From Cupriavidus neocaledonicus (GTDB lineage: Bacteria; Pseudomonadota; Gammaproteobacteria; Burkholderiales; Burkholderiaceae), in NCBI RefSeq assembly GCF_000372525.1, contig NZ_AQUR01000107.1, positions 248,001 through 312,000 of the forward strand: a stretch of 64,000 nucleotides of DNA, in the 5' to 3' direction. The notes below the pieces were generated by a model. It saw nothing but the letters and a program-made list of their open reading frames with translations. It was not told the DNA's origin and did no database searches. How positions within the stretch are numbered: position 1 is the first letter of the stretch; each line of letters starts with the position of its first letter. Both the position numbers and the translations under genes were made by a program. Below are positions 32,470 to 46,421 of this stretch, one piece after another.

Positions 32470-33549
32470 TTACATCATGCTGTCGAAAAATCTCAGGATC
32501 CGTGCCGGCAGCCATTCGATATGGCCGCTGAAGCGTCCGTCGGCCTGCAGCGGCAGGTAGCGGCGCCAGTCCGCGGGCGGGGTCATGAAGCCGACATGGC
32601 CGCCGTGCTCGGGCTGCTCCAGCCAGACCTGCGGGCTGGCGTCGGCCGGGCCGGGCAGGTGCCGCGCCGGCAGGAAAGGGTCGTTGCGCGCGTTGAGCAC
32701 CAGCGTGGGCACGGCGATGTCGCGCAGCACGGGTTTGCTGGCGGCGCGGCGCCAGTAGTCGTCGGTATCGGCAAAGCCGTGCAGCGGCGCGGTGACGACG
32801 TTGTCGAAGGCGTACAGGTCGCGGCTGGCCAGCATGGTGTCGCGGTCGAACAGGCCCGGGAACTGTTCCAGCTTGGCCAGCGACTTGCGCTTGAGCGTCT
32901 GCAGGAACATGCGCGTGTAGACCAGGTTGAAGCCGGCCGACAGCGCCGCACCGCCGGCGGCGAGATCCAGCGGCGCGGAAATCGCCGCGGCCGCATGCAC
33001 GTGGCCGGCAGTGCTGCCGTCTTCGCCCAGCATGCGCAGCAAGGCGTTGCCGCCCAGCGAGATCCCCACCACCAGCAACTGGCGCCCGCCGGCGCAGTGG
33101 TGCTGGCGCATGCGCTCGAGCACCCAGCGGATCTCGGCCGAATCGCCCGAGTGGTAGAAGCGCGGGGCCAGGTTGAGTTCGCCGGAACAGCCGCGGAAAT
33201 GCGGGATCACGCCCTGCCAGCCGCGCAGCGACAGCGCATGCATCAGCGCCTGCGCGTAGTGGCTGCCGGAGTCACCCTCCAGGCCGTGGAACATCACCAC
33301 CAGCGGCGTATTGCCGTGCACCGCATGGGTGGTCCAGTCGAGGTCGATGAAGTCCTGGTCGGGCGTGGTCCAGCGTTCGCGGCGAAAGCCGACGCGCGGC
33401 GGGCGGCGCGTGAAGCGCGCGGGGATGATGGTCTGCGCATGGCCGCCGCGCAGCCACCAGGGCATCGGCGTGCCCTCGCCATAGCCGTGCGCACTGGCGG
33501 GATTTGCCTGGACCGCGTAGGGCAGTCGGTGGTGCGGAAGCTGCGTCAT
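32470..33549 (-). CDS. YheT-family alpha/beta hydrolase
   Basis: A 359-aa hydrolase of the ABHD1/YheT group. Typical blocks: PWWLRGGHAQTI near residue 30, the oxyanion and nucleophile motif VVGISLGGNALLR with Ser in GISLGG near residue 155, LVLNARNDPFLP with the acid, and HGGHVGF with the catalytic His. These are thought to be carboxylesterases with membrane lipid links; the substrate is unknown. Start at 33549 chosen because the conserved N-terminus begins there. Confidence 0.9.
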   Translation of the reverse strand: MTQLPHHRLPYAVQANPASAHGYGEGTPMPWWLRGGHAQTIIPARFTRRPPRVGFRRERWTTPDQDFIDLDWTTHAVHGNTPLVVMFHGLEGDSGSHYAQALMHALSLRGWQGVIPHFRGCSGELNLAPRFYHSGDSAEIRWVLERMRQHHCAGGRQLLVVGISLGGNALLRMLGEDGSTAGHVHAAAAISAPLDLAAGGAALSAGFNLVYTRMFLQTLKRKSLAKLEQFPGLFDRDTMLASRDLYAFDNVVTAPLHGFADTDDYWRRAASKPVLRDIAVPTLVLNARNDPFLPARHLPGPADASPQVWLEQPEHGGHVGFMTPPADWRRYLPLQADGRFSGHIEWLPARILRFFDSMM

Positions 33550-33589
33550 GCCGGCTTGGTGGTGCGGCGGCCGCTGCGCGGCCGCGGGT

Positions 33590-34030
33590 TCAGTGCAGCG
33601 CCTGGCCCGGCGTGGCGGCCACGGCGGCAACCTGCACCGCGTTGGCCGGGCTGCAGTGGATATGGGCCAGGCGCCAGCCTTCGTGGTTCTGCATCAGCAC
33701 GTAGGTGGTGTGCACGTACAGGTCGGCCTCGACGCGGTCGCTGCCGAAGCGCAGCGCCTCGGTCACGTCGAAGATCGACACGGCCATCGACGCATGGCTG
33801 CTGGTATCGATGGCATCGACCAGCACCGGCTGCTCTTCCAGCAGCTGCGAGAAGGCCTGGCGCAGCTGTTCGTGGCCGATCAGGCGCTGCCCGTCGGGCA
33901 GCACGCAGGTGATCGAGTCTTCGTCCAGCCACAGGCGCAGCGCGCCTTCGGCGTCGCGCAGCTTCAGCGCTTCACGGAAAGCGTCGACGATGTCTTCGGC
34001 GGAATCGAACAGGCGGGCAAAGCGAGGCAT
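33590..34030 (-). CDS. SnoaL/NTF2-like protein
   Basis: A 146-aa protein with the cone-shaped NTF2 fold pattern: helix DSAEDIVDAFREALKLRDAEGALRLWLDE, GHEQLRQAFSQLLEE, then beta strands including VHTTYVLMQNHEGWRLAHIHCS. Such proteins are often small enzymes or ligand carriers of unknown substrate. It lies between the hydrolase and waaF on the same strand. Confidence 0.8.
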   Translation of the reverse strand: MPRFARLFDSAEDIVDAFREALKLRDAEGALRLWLDEDSITCVLPDGQRLIGHEQLRQAFSQLLEEQPVLVDAIDTSSHASMAVSIFDVTEALRFGSDRVEADLYVHTTYVLMQNHEGWRLAHIHCSPANAVQVAAVAATPGQALH

Positions 34031-34061
34031 GGTGGCAATGGACGTGGCTAGGGCGGGGAGG

Positions 34062-35084
34062 TCAGGGCCGGTGCAGCAGCTTGCGCAGCTCGACGAACAC
34101 CATCTCCGGTTCGATTTCTTTCAGGCAGCGCAGGTGGCCCAGCGGGCACTCACGCTTGAAGCACGGACTGCACTCCAGCTGCAGCCACATGATACTCGCT
34201 GCCTGTGACAGCGGCGGCGTGTGGCGGGGATCGCTGGAGCCGTACACCGCCACCTGGGGCCGGCCCAGCGCCGCGGTCACGTGCATCAGGCCCGAATCGT
34301 TGCAGACCGCGGCTTCGGACAGCGCCAGCAGGTCGACCGCGTCGTCGAGCGAGGTCTGTCCGCACAGGTTGCGCACGAACGGCGCCTCGCTGACGATCTC
34401 GGCGGCGATCTCGGCGTCCTTGGCCGAGCCCAGCGTGATCATCTGCGCGTACGGATACGAGCGCCGCAGCATCTGCGCCAGTCTGGCGAAATGCGCCGCG
34501 GGCCAGCGCTTGGCCGGGCCGAACTCGGCCCCCGGGCAGAACGCGATCACGCGCGTGTGCGGGGCCAGGCCGAAGCGCTCGGCGGTGGCCGCCACGCGCG
34601 CAGGGTCCACGCGCAGGCGCGGCTCGCTCAGGTTCTCGGGCAGGCGCGCGCCGGGCTTGAGCGCCAGGCGGGCGTAGTGCTCCACCATCGGCGGGCGGTG
34701 GTCGCGCGGCGGATTGGCGTGGCGCACGTTGAGCATGCCGAAGCGCGCTTCGCCGCGATAGCCGATGCGCAGCGGAATGCCGGCCAGCCACGGGATCAGC
34801 GCCGACTTGAGCGAGTTCGGCAGCACGTAGGCCAGGTCATAGCCTTCGTTCTTCAGCTGTTGCGCGAACATCAGCCGCGCCGACAGCTGCAGCTTGCCGT
34901 GCGCAAGGTCCGACGGGAACACGCGGCCGATTTCCGGCATGCGCGCGAGCACCGGCGCGACCCACTTGGGCGCGAGGGCGTCGATGACCAGGCGCGGATG
35001 ACGCGCCTTGAGCAGCGCGAACAGCGGCTGCGCCATCAGGGCGTCGCCGATCCAGTTGGGGGCGATGACGAGGGCTTTCTTCAT
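34062..35084 (-). CDS. waaF: ADP-heptose:LPS heptosyltransferase II
   Basis: A 340-aa GT9 glycosyltransferase that adds the second heptose of the LPS inner core. N-terminal KALVIAPNWIGDALMAQPLF, the middle FCPGAEFGPAKRWP and the C-terminal CNDSGLMHVTAALGRPQVAVYGSSDP nucleotide-binding block are diagnostic. Ends with a Cys-rich segment (CSPCFKRECPLGHLRCL) common in WaaF. Start at 35084 (MKK). Confidence 0.95.
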   Translation of the reverse strand: MKKALVIAPNWIGDALMAQPLFALLKARHPRLVIDALAPKWVAPVLARMPEIGRVFPSDLAHGKLQLSARLMFAQQLKNEGYDLAYVLPNSLKSALIPWLAGIPLRIGYRGEARFGMLNVRHANPPRDHRPPMVEHYARLALKPGARLPENLSEPRLRVDPARVAATAERFGLAPHTRVIAFCPGAEFGPAKRWPAAHFARLAQMLRRSYPYAQMITLGSAKDAEIAAEIVSEAPFVRNLCGQTSLDDAVDLLALSEAAVCNDSGLMHVTAALGRPQVAVYGSSDPRHTPPLSQAASIMWLQLECSPCFKRECPLGHLRCLKEIEPEMVFVELRKLLHRP

Positions 35085-35202
35085 GGAAGGGGCGCAAGGA
35101 GCCGGCACGGGCGCAGCGGCGCGGGCGCCGGCAACGCCAACGCTCCGGGGCGCCTGTGGGCGGCCCGGAGCGTCAGGGGGGTGCGACGGCAGGCGGCTCG
35201 GG

Positions 35203-35397
35203 TCAGTGGTGGCCCTTCAGCACGGTGCCCGGCTTGAGCTTGTACACGGTGCCGCAGTAGGGGCACTTGGCTTCGCCGGTGTCGGCCACGTCGAGAAACA
35301 CGCGCGGGTGGTAGTTCCAGGCCGGGGTGTTGGCGGTCGGGCAGTGCAGCGGAATGTCTTCGGCGCCGATTTCGATGATGGTCGCGGTTTGCGTCAT
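35203..35397 (-). CDS. small CHCC-type zinc-finger protein
   Basis: A 64-aa protein with one zinc site: HCP early, then H in YHPRVFLDV, then CPYCG. This CHCC zinc-finger family (PF10276-like) also covers a mitochondrial complex I accessory protein, but its bacterial role is unknown. Gene lies in the ilvE-waaF interval and is commonly found beside them in Burkholderiales. Confidence 0.9.
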   Translation of the reverse strand: MTQTATIIEIGAEDIPLHCPTANTPAWNYHPRVFLDVADTGEAKCPYCGTVYKLKPGTVLKGHH

Positions 35398-35492
35398 GGT
35401 GTTGCAGGGAATAAGACTTATCGTTCGTCAAAACAAGGGGCGTGCCGCGCCCGCACGGGCGGGCGACCGGCACGCGGGCTGGCGGCCGGTGC

Positions 35493-36413
35493 TCAGACCA
35501 GCGTCAGCCACTGCTTGTACTTTTCCTCGGTGCCGCCGACGGCGGCAAAGAAGGCGTCCTGGATCTGCTTGGTCACCGGGCCGCGGCGACCTTCGCCGAT
35601 GATGCGGTCGTCCAGCTCGCGGATCGGCGTGACTTCGGCGGCGGTGCCGGTGAAGAAGGCTTCGTCGGCGCAGTACATCTCGTCGCGCGTGATGCGCTTC
35701 TCGCGCACTTCGATGCCCAGGTCGCGCGCGATGGTCAGGGTGGCGTCGCGGGTGATGCCGTCCAGGCACGAGGCCAGGTCCGGGGTGTAGATCACGCCGT
35801 TGCGCACGATGAAGACGTTTTCGCCCGAGCCTTCGCTGACGTAGCCCTCGGTGTCGAGCAGCAGCGCTTCGTCGTAGCCCAGGCCGGTGGCCTCCTGGTT
35901 GGCCAGGATCGAGTTGATGTAGTAGCCGCTGGCCTTGGCGCGCACCAGCGACACGTTGACGTGGTGGCGGGTGAACGACGAGGTCTTCACGCGGATGCCG
36001 CGCTCCATGCCTTCCTCGCCCAGGTAGGCGCCCCACGGCCAGGCGGCGATGGCGACGTGGATGGTGTTGCCCTTGGCCGAGACGCCCAGCTTTTCCGAGC
36101 CGATCCACACGATCGGGCGGATGTAGCAGGATTCCAGGTTGTTGGCGCGCACCACTTCGCGCGTGGCGTCTTCCAGCGTGGCCTCGTCGAACGGCATCGC
36201 GATCTGGAAGATCTTGGCGGAATTGAACAGGCGGCGGGTGTGCTCTTTCAGGCGGAAGATGGCGGTGCCCGCGGGGGTCTTGTAGGCGCGCACGCCCTCG
36301 AACACGCCCATGCCGTAGTGCAGCGTATGCGTCAGCACGTGGATCTTGGCGTCGCGCCATTCGATCAGCTTGCCATCCATCCAAATCTTGCCGTCGCGAT
36401 CCGCCATCGACAT
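35493..36413 (-). CDS. ilvE: branched-chain amino acid aminotransferase
   Basis: A 306-aa PLP-dependent fold IV transaminase that makes Val, Leu and Ile from their keto acids. Conserved HTLHYGMGVFEGVRAYKT near residues 30-45, the catalytic lysine region with SGYYINSILANQEATGLGYDEALLLD near 160, and GSGENVFIVRNG. An AGGGAGAA ribosome site supports the start at 36413. A strong sigma-70 promoter is visible upstream. Confidence 0.96.
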   Translation of the reverse strand: MSMADRDGKIWMDGKLIEWRDAKIHVLTHTLHYGMGVFEGVRAYKTPAGTAIFRLKEHTRRLFNSAKIFQIAMPFDEATLEDATREVVRANNLESCYIRPIVWIGSEKLGVSAKGNTIHVAIAAWPWGAYLGEEGMERGIRVKTSSFTRHHVNVSLVRAKASGYYINSILANQEATGLGYDEALLLDTEGYVSEGSGENVFIVRNGVIYTPDLASCLDGITRDATLTIARDLGIEVREKRITRDEMYCADEAFFTGTAAEVTPIRELDDRIIGEGRRGPVTKQIQDAFFAAVGGTEEKYKQWLTLV

Positions 36414-36450
36414 GTCTGTTCTCCCTGCGCCGTGAAATAGCAAAAACGAT

Positions 36451-36479
36451 ATTGTAAGCCCGGGGGGCATGGGTCACAA
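36451..36479 (-). promoter_or_regulatory. sigma-70 promoter of ilvE
   Basis: On the minus strand TTGTGA (36479-36474) and TACAAT (36456-36451) are 17 bases apart, close to consensus, about 40 bp upstream of the ilvE start. Confidence 0.75.
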
Positions 36480-36596
36480 CGCGGCGCGGGCGCCGCCGCG
36501 GTCTAGAATGCGCTTTTCCGGGCATTGTCGCCGCGTTGGCGGCGGCGGGCCGCCAACGCGGCCGTGCACCCCCTCCACCGACCTTTCCCGCAAGCC

Positions 36597-39620
<3,024 letters not shown>

Positions 39621-39827
39621 GGCGCGGGCCGCGCCGAGGTGGGCTGGTGTTGGCATATGCCCGCTCGGCATACCTTCAGGCAAACTCAGTCGTTTGGTTT
39701 TGGCAGGAACCTTGCTATCTTGTTGCGCTGGCCCGGGGCTCAGACCCCGGCCATCGCGCCGACCCGCCGCGCCGGGCCGCATTTTTCCTGCTGACGCTTT
39801 TTGCTGATACTCACCGACGGTGCCCCC

Positions 39828-40847
39828 ATGCCCAATTCGTCCCGCCTGCTTCCGCGCCTGACCTTCCGTTCCGCCGTCCGTGTGGCCGCGCTGTGCGCCG
39901 CCGCCGCGGTAAGCACGGCCAGCCTGTCCGCCCACGCGCAGGGCGAATGGCCGACCCAGCCGGTGACGATCCTGATGGGCTTCACCGCGGGCTCGGGCGT
40001 CGACATCGTCGGCCGCACGCTGCAGGAATCGCTGCAGAAGTCGCTGAAGACCACCATCGTCTATGACTACCGGCCGGGCGCCGGCGGCAACGTTGCCTCC
40101 GAGGTGGTGGCCCATGCCAAGCCGGACGGCTATACGCTGCTGCTCGGCACCGCCGCCACGCACGGCATCAACCCGGCGCTCTACAAGAACCTGCCGTTCG
40201 ATGCCGACGCCGATTTCACCCCGATCGCGCCGCTGGTCGAGGTCTCCAACGTGCTGACCGTCAACCCGGCGGTGCTCGACGTCAAGTCGGTCAGGGAGTT
40301 CATCGAGAAGGTCAAGGCCAATCCCGGCAAGTACAACTTTGCCTCCACCGGCAACGGTACCGGCACCCACCTGGCGTTTGCCGAGTTCAATGCGCGCGCC
40401 GGGCTGGACATGGTGCACGTGCCCTACAAGGGCGGCCCCGACGCGCTGCAGGCGGTGGTGAAGGGCGAGGTGTGCTGCATCTTCAACCAGGTGCAGAGCG
40501 TGCTGCCGCAGTTCCGCGCCGGCAAGGTGCGCCTGCTGGGCGTGACCACCAAACAGCGCGTGCCGGTGATTGCCGATGTGCCGACCATTGCCGAGAGCGG
40601 CCTGCCCGGCTTCAACAGCACCATCTGGTTCGGCCTGTTCGGGCCCAGGGGGCTGGACCCGAAGATCGCGCGCAAGGTCAATGACGCGGTCAAGGTGGCG
40701 CTGGAAACGCCGGCGATCCGCCAGAAGCTGATCGATGCCGGCAACACGCCGCGGGTCGAGACCGTCGAGCAGTTCAAGGCCACGGTGAAGGCCGACCGCC
40801 AGAAGTGGGCGGGCGTGGTCAAGACCGTGGGCGCTTCGATCGACTGA
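39828..40847 (+). CDS. Bug-family (TctC-type) periplasmic solute receptor
   Basis: A 339-aa exported binding protein with a signal peptide ending SAHAQ. Family marks: QPVTILMGFTAGSGVDIVGRTL, RPGAGGNVASEVV, GTAATHGINPALYKNLPFD, and ARAGLDMVHVPYKGG. Such receptors bind carboxylates with water bridges and feed TctAB or act in sensing; the Burkholderiales carry large expanded sets. No TctA/TctB genes are adjacent, so it is an orphan receptor. It has its own 207-bp upstream gap. Confidence 0.92.
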   Translation: MPNSSRLLPRLTFRSAVRVAALCAAAAVSTASLSAHAQGEWPTQPVTILMGFTAGSGVDIVGRTLQESLQKSLKTTIVYDYRPGAGGNVASEVVAHAKPDGYTLLLGTAATHGINPALYKNLPFDADADFTPIAPLVEVSNVLTVNPAVLDVKSVREFIEKVKANPGKYNFASTGNGTGTHLAFAEFNARAGLDMVHVPYKGGPDALQAVVKGEVCCIFNQVQSVLPQFRAGKVRLLGVTTKQRVPVIADVPTIAESGLPGFNSTIWFGLFGPRGLDPKIARKVNDAVKVALETPAIRQKLIDAGNTPRVETVEQFKATVKADRQKWAGVVKTVGASID

Positions 40848-40894
40848 ACGGTCGGCGGATCCGTCGCCAGCGCGGCCGGAGCCAGCCTGCGCCG

Positions 40895-42031
40895 CTAGGC
40901 GCGCACGCCCAGCCGCGTCAGCAGGTGCGCCAGCTGCGCCTGCGTGCCGGTGCCGGTCTTGGTGAAGATCGCCTTGAGCTGGGTGCGCCCAGTCTCGCGC
41001 CGGATGCCGATCAGCTCGCAGGCCTCGGGCAGGCCGATGCCCGAGGACAATTGCAGCGCCAGCCGGATCTCCGCCGGCGTCAGGCCGTAGAGGTCGCGCA
41101 ATACCGTCGGCAGCGTCATCGGCCCGGCGCCTGGTTCGTGGATCGCCACCAGCACGCTGGGACGCTGCCAGTCCATCGCCAGGTGATGCGCCGGGGGCAG
41201 CGGCAGCAGGATCACCTGCGCCTGCCGGCCGGCGCCGTCGACGGCGCGCAGCGCCTGCGCCGGCTGCGCGCTGGCCGGGTTGCTCACCGCGCGCAGCGCC
41301 TCCGCGAACGGGCGCGACAGGGTCCAGCCGCCATCCTCGCGCGCGGCCGGCGGCGCCGCGGCGCTGCTCTCGATCGATACCGCCGGCAGCAGCCGGCGCA
41401 CCCAGGTTTCGCCGATGCTGTTGGCCATGAGCGGCTTGCCGTCGTCGCGGAACACGATCACGCCGAACGGCAGCCGCTCCATCAGCTGCGACGACGCATG
41501 CGCCAGCGCCGACACCTGGTGGGTGCGTTCGCGCAGCGCCATGGCCTGGCGCACGTGCGGGATGGCCCAGTCGAGCGCGCGCGCATCCTCGGGCGAAAAG
41601 TGGTCATGGCCCTTCGGGCGCTGCAGCGACAGGAACACGTCGTAGTGCGGCTGGCGCTCGATCAGGCAGGCCATCACCGACGACTGTTCGATCGGCCGCA
41701 GGAACTCGCCGTAGAAGGGCGACTGCCGCATGACCTGCGGCCCCAGCTCGCGCGAATCGATATACCAGCTGCCCACCGCCATGCGCCGCGCGAACGGCAG
41801 CGCCGGGTCGATCGCGGCGAACTGTTCGCGGTAGGCGGCCACGGCCTCGGGCATCGGGTTGACCTCCTGGTGCACTAGCACGCGCTCGTGCACGGTGTCG
41901 AGCACGAGCAGGTGCGCGTGGCTGCTGCCGCTGGCCTGGCACAGCGCGCTCAGGCTGCGCTGCCAGGCATCGGCGTCGAAAATTCCCTCGTACAGCGCGC
42001 GAATGGTGTCGTGCATCTGTGTGTCGCTCAT
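40895..42031 (-). CDS. LuxR-type regulator without known signal domain, paralogue A
   Basis: A 378-aa protein. A C-terminal LuxR helix-turn-helix (LTPAEIRLALQLSSGIGLPEACELIG then ETGRTQLKAIFTKTG) follows a ~290-residue N-terminal part with YEGIFDADAWQRSL and SVMACLIERQPHYDVFLSLQRP, of a family I know only from Burkholderiales and Pseudomonas regulators of catabolism. No receiver or autoinducer domain. A GAAGGGAAG ribosome site supports 42031. It lies 99 bp after the start-proximal end of its paralogue, in the same direction. Confidence 0.85.
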   Translation of the reverse strand: MSDTQMHDTIRALYEGIFDADAWQRSLSALCQASGSSHAHLLVLDTVHERVLVHQEVNPMPEAVAAYREQFAAIDPALPFARRMAVGSWYIDSRELGPQVMRQSPFYGEFLRPIEQSSVMACLIERQPHYDVFLSLQRPKGHDHFSPEDARALDWAIPHVRQAMALRERTHQVSALAHASSQLMERLPFGVIVFRDDGKPLMANSIGETWVRRLLPAVSIESSAAAPPAAREDGGWTLSRPFAEALRAVSNPASAQPAQALRAVDGAGRQAQVILLPLPPAHHLAMDWQRPSVLVAIHEPGAGPMTLPTVLRDLYGLTPAEIRLALQLSSGIGLPEACELIGIRRETGRTQLKAIFTKTGTGTQAQLAHLLTRLGVRA

Positions 42032-42130
42032 GGCTTCCCTTCTTTTTACTTCTTGTATTTTTAGCACTTTACTCGCGTGGCAGCGCGCGTGCCGCCGCAG
42101 CGGCGCCGGCGCGTTGCAGGGCTTGCGTGT

Positions 42131-43234
42131 TCAGCCCTGTTCCAGCGCCGCGCCAAGGCGCGAGAGCAGATGCGTAAGCTGGGCCTGGCTGTTGCAGCCG
42201 GTCTTGTGGAATACCGCCTTGAGTTGCGTGCGCGCGGTTTCGTGGCGGATGCCGAGCTGCTGGCTGGCTTCCGGCAGGCCCTGGCCGTGGGCCAGCTGCA
42301 CGCTCAGCCGGGTCTCGGCCGGCGTCAGGCCGTAGAGGTCGCGCAGCACCGGGCCAAGCAACAGCGGCGCGCGGTCCTGCTCATGCACGATCACCAGCGC
42401 GGCCGGTTCCTGCCACTGCGCGGCAAAGGCGTGCGAGGGCGGCAGCGGCAGCACGATGACCTGCGCGCCGGCGTCGCCGCTGGTGGCGCTCGCCGCCTGC
42501 GCGGCCACCGCGTGGCGCGGGTCGCAGGCGGCCTGGACCATGTCGGCGAACGAGCGCGACAGGGTCCACTCCGAGACCTTGCCGGCCGGATCCAGCCGCC
42601 GCGCCCAGCGTTCGCCGGCGCGGTTGCACAACAGCACCTGGCGCTGCGGCGAAAACACCAGCAGGGCGAAATTGAGCCGCTCCACCAGCTGCGTCGACAG
42701 CCGCGCCAGCACCGTCAGACCCAGGGTGCGGTCGCGCATCGCCATGGCGCTGCGCATATGCGGGACGATCCAGTCCAGGCCGCCGGTGTCGACGCTGGAG
42801 AACAGCGGCTGCCGGCGTGCGCGCTGCATCGAGAAATAGACTTCGTAATGGGGCTGGCGCTCCACCAGGCAGGCGACGTAGGAGCGCAGGCCATAGCGGT
42901 GGAAAAAGTCGCGGTAGAACGGATGGCGCGCCATGGTGCCTTCGCCCAGTTCGCGCGCGTCGATATACCAGTCGCCCGGGCGCAGCCCCGGCGCGAACTG
43001 CTTGGCCGGGTCGATCGCCTGGTAATCCGATTCGTATTCGGTGAACAGCTCGACCACCGGGTTGACGATCTCGTTGACGCTGATTTGGTCGCGCACCGTA
43101 TCCCAGACCATCATCGAGGCATGTGCCGCCCCCGCCAGCCCGGTCAGGGTGCGCAGGCTGTCCTGCCAGGCCACGGGATCCAGAATGCCCTCGTACAAGC
43201 CGCGGATGGCTCCGTGCATGTCGGCTTCATTCAT
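42131..43234 (-). CDS. LuxR-type regulator, paralogue B
   Basis: A 367-aa protein with the same layout as its neighbour: ALRGLYEGILDPVAWQDSL-type N-terminus, YVACLVERQPHYEVYFSMQRA, and a C-terminal LLGPVLRDLYGLTPAETRLSVQLA helix-turn-helix. The two share long blocks (RDLYGLTPAE, ETxRTQLKA, QAQLxHLLxRLG) and clearly arose by tandem duplication. Start at 43234 follows an AAGGGG ribosome site. As first gene of the pair, its promoter is in the 413-bp gap shared with pgk. Confidence 0.85.
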   Translation of the reverse strand: MNEADMHGAIRGLYEGILDPVAWQDSLRTLTGLAGAAHASMMVWDTVRDQISVNEIVNPVVELFTEYESDYQAIDPAKQFAPGLRPGDWYIDARELGEGTMARHPFYRDFFHRYGLRSYVACLVERQPHYEVYFSMQRARRQPLFSSVDTGGLDWIVPHMRSAMAMRDRTLGLTVLARLSTQLVERLNFALLVFSPQRQVLLCNRAGERWARRLDPAGKVSEWTLSRSFADMVQAACDPRHAVAAQAASATSGDAGAQVIVLPLPPSHAFAAQWQEPAALVIVHEQDRAPLLLGPVLRDLYGLTPAETRLSVQLAHGQGLPEASQQLGIRHETARTQLKAVFHKTGCNSQAQLTHLLSRLGAALEQG

Positions 43235-43647
43235 CTGACTTACCCCTTGCATTCGCGACAAATAATGCGCGGCGCCGGTGGTGCGTCCGCTCGCACCCCG
43301 GCATGCTTTGTTGTTCTGGCTGCTTGCAGTGGGCCCTATCGTTAGCCTCTTGTCGGCCGCCGCTGGTCTTGGCCGTTTGTGACCGGCTCTGGCGTGATTG
43401 CGTGTCTGTTGTAGCAGACGTTGCGTACATTACCGCACTTGGGGGTCTCGCGGAAAACGCCAGCGCCCCTTCTTTGGTGGGGAGTCGGGCACGGCGGGCG
43501 CCGGTCCCCACTGGCTCGCGGGCCGGTTTGTGCCTTGCGGGGCGCATCATGGTCTGCCATGGTCCGGATTCGGCAAAGCCCCGATCGCGTTCAGGTAAAA
43601 TGCCGGTTTCCCCGAGTCCGCAGCGAAATCTCGCGCCATCCACCGTC
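43235..43647. other. 413-bp divergent intergenic region between LuxR paralogue B and pgk
   Basis: No gene with recognisable motifs. A TAAAAT hexamer at 43595-43600 may be the pgk -10. A weak 7-8 bp inverted repeat (GGTGGGGA/TCCCCACT) lies at 43476-43512. The composition dips in GC around 43400-43440. Confidence 0.35.
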
Positions 43648-44844
<1,197 letters not shown>

Positions 44845-44934
44845 CGCACCCGCCCGCGCCTGGCGGAGCCGTGGGCCCGCCGGTCGCGCCAACCGGCCGT
44901 CGGGCCATCGAGCGCTGAAACCAGGAAACCCCGC

Positions 44935-46371
44935 ATGACCCGTTCCACCAAGATCGTCGCCACCATCGGCCCCGCCTCCAGTTCGCTGGAAATCCTGACG
45001 CGCATGATCGCGGCGGGGGTCGACGTGGTGCGGCTGAACTTTTCGCACGGCACCGCCCAGGACCATCTCGACCGCGCCCGGCTGGTGCGCGAGGCGGCGC
45101 AGGCGTGCGGGCGTGAGGTCGCCATCATGGCCGACCTGCAAGGCCCCAAGATCCGCGTGGGCAAGTTCGAGCACGGCAAGGTGCTGCTCAAGGCGGGCGC
45201 GCCCTTTATCCTCGATTCCAACTGCAAGCTCGGCAACGAGGAGCGCGCCGGCCTGGACTACCAGGACCTGCCGCGCGACGTCGGCCCGGGTGACCTGCTG
45301 CTGCTCAACGACGGCCTGATCGTGCTGGTGGTCGAGCGTGTGCTGGGCAACGAGATCTTCACCACCGTGCGCGTCGGCGGCGAGCTGTCCAACAACAAGG
45401 GCATCAACCGCCAGGGCGGCGGGCTGTCGGCGCCGGCGCTGACCGCCAAGGACATGGACGACATCAAGACCGCCATGGCCCTGGGCGCGGACTACCTCGC
45501 GGTGAGCTTCCCCAAGAACGCCACCGACATGGAAATGGCGCGCCAGCTGGCCGCCGTGGCCGGCCAGCCGCACGGCCACCGGGCCCGCATGATCGCCAAG
45601 ATCGAGCGCGCCGAGGCTATCCATCCGGGCGTGCTGGAAGAAATCCTGCAGGCCTCCGACGGCATCATGGTGGCGCGCGGCGACCTCGCCGTGGAAGTCG
45701 GCAACGCCGCCGTGCCCGCGTTGCAGAAACGCATGATCAGGCTGGCGCGCGAGGCCAACAAGCTGACCATCACCGCGACGCAGATGATGGAAAGCATGAT
45801 CGTCAACCCGGTGCCGACCCGCGCCGAGGTCTCGGACGTGGCCAACGCCGTGCTGGACGGCACCGACGCCGTGATGCTGTCGGCCGAGACCGCAGCGGGC
45901 CGCTATCCGGTGGAAACCGTCGAGGCCATGGCCGCGGTCTGCATCGAGGCCGAGAAGTCCGAGGTGGTCCAGCTCGACACCGATTTCCTCAACCAGACCT
46001 TCTCGCGCATCGACCAGTCGGTGGCGATGGGGGCGCTGTTCACCGCCTATCATTTGCAGGTGAAGGCGATCGCGGCGCTGACCGATTCCGGCGCGACCGC
46101 GCTGTGGATGAGCCGGCACCGCATCCATGTACCGATTTACGCGATGACGCCCAACCTGGCGTCGCAGCGCAAGATGCAGCTGTACCGCAACGTGGTGCCG
46201 CTGCCGCTGCAGTCGAGCACCGACCGCGATACCGCGCTGGAGCAGGCCGAGGAACTGCTGCTGGCGCAGGGCGTGGTGCAGCGGGGCGATTTCATCGTGC
46301 TGACCATCGGCGAGCCGATGGGGCAGCCGGGCGGTACCAACACCCTGAAGATCGTCAGGGTGGGGCATTGA
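44935..46371 (+). CDS. pyk: pyruvate kinase
   Basis: A 478-aa enzyme making pyruvate and ATP from phosphoenolpyruvate. TKIVATIGPASSS at the start, LNFSHGTAQDH, the catalytic lysine and metal site in MIAKIERAEAIHPGVLEEIL, and ITATQMMESMI. The C-terminal allosteric domain is full length. 90 bp after pgk. Confidence 0.97.
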   Translation: MTRSTKIVATIGPASSSLEILTRMIAAGVDVVRLNFSHGTAQDHLDRARLVREAAQACGREVAIMADLQGPKIRVGKFEHGKVLLKAGAPFILDSNCKLGNEERAGLDYQDLPRDVGPGDLLLLNDGLIVLVVERVLGNEIFTTVRVGGELSNNKGINRQGGGLSAPALTAKDMDDIKTAMALGADYLAVSFPKNATDMEMARQLAAVAGQPHGHRARMIAKIERAEAIHPGVLEEILQASDGIMVARGDLAVEVGNAAVPALQKRMIRLAREANKLTITATQMMESMIVNPVPTRAEVSDVANAVLDGTDAVMLSAETAAGRYPVETVEAMAAVCIEAEKSEVVQLDTDFLNQTFSRIDQSVAMGALFTAYHLQVKAIAALTDSGATALWMSRHRIHVPIYAMTPNLASQRKMQLYRNVVPLPLQSSTDRDTALEQAEELLLAQGVVQRGDFIVLTIGEPMGQPGGTNTLKIVRVGH

Positions 46372-46421
46372 GCGCCGACAGAAGAATACCGAGACATCCC
46401 ATTTTCATTTAGGAGTTAGAC

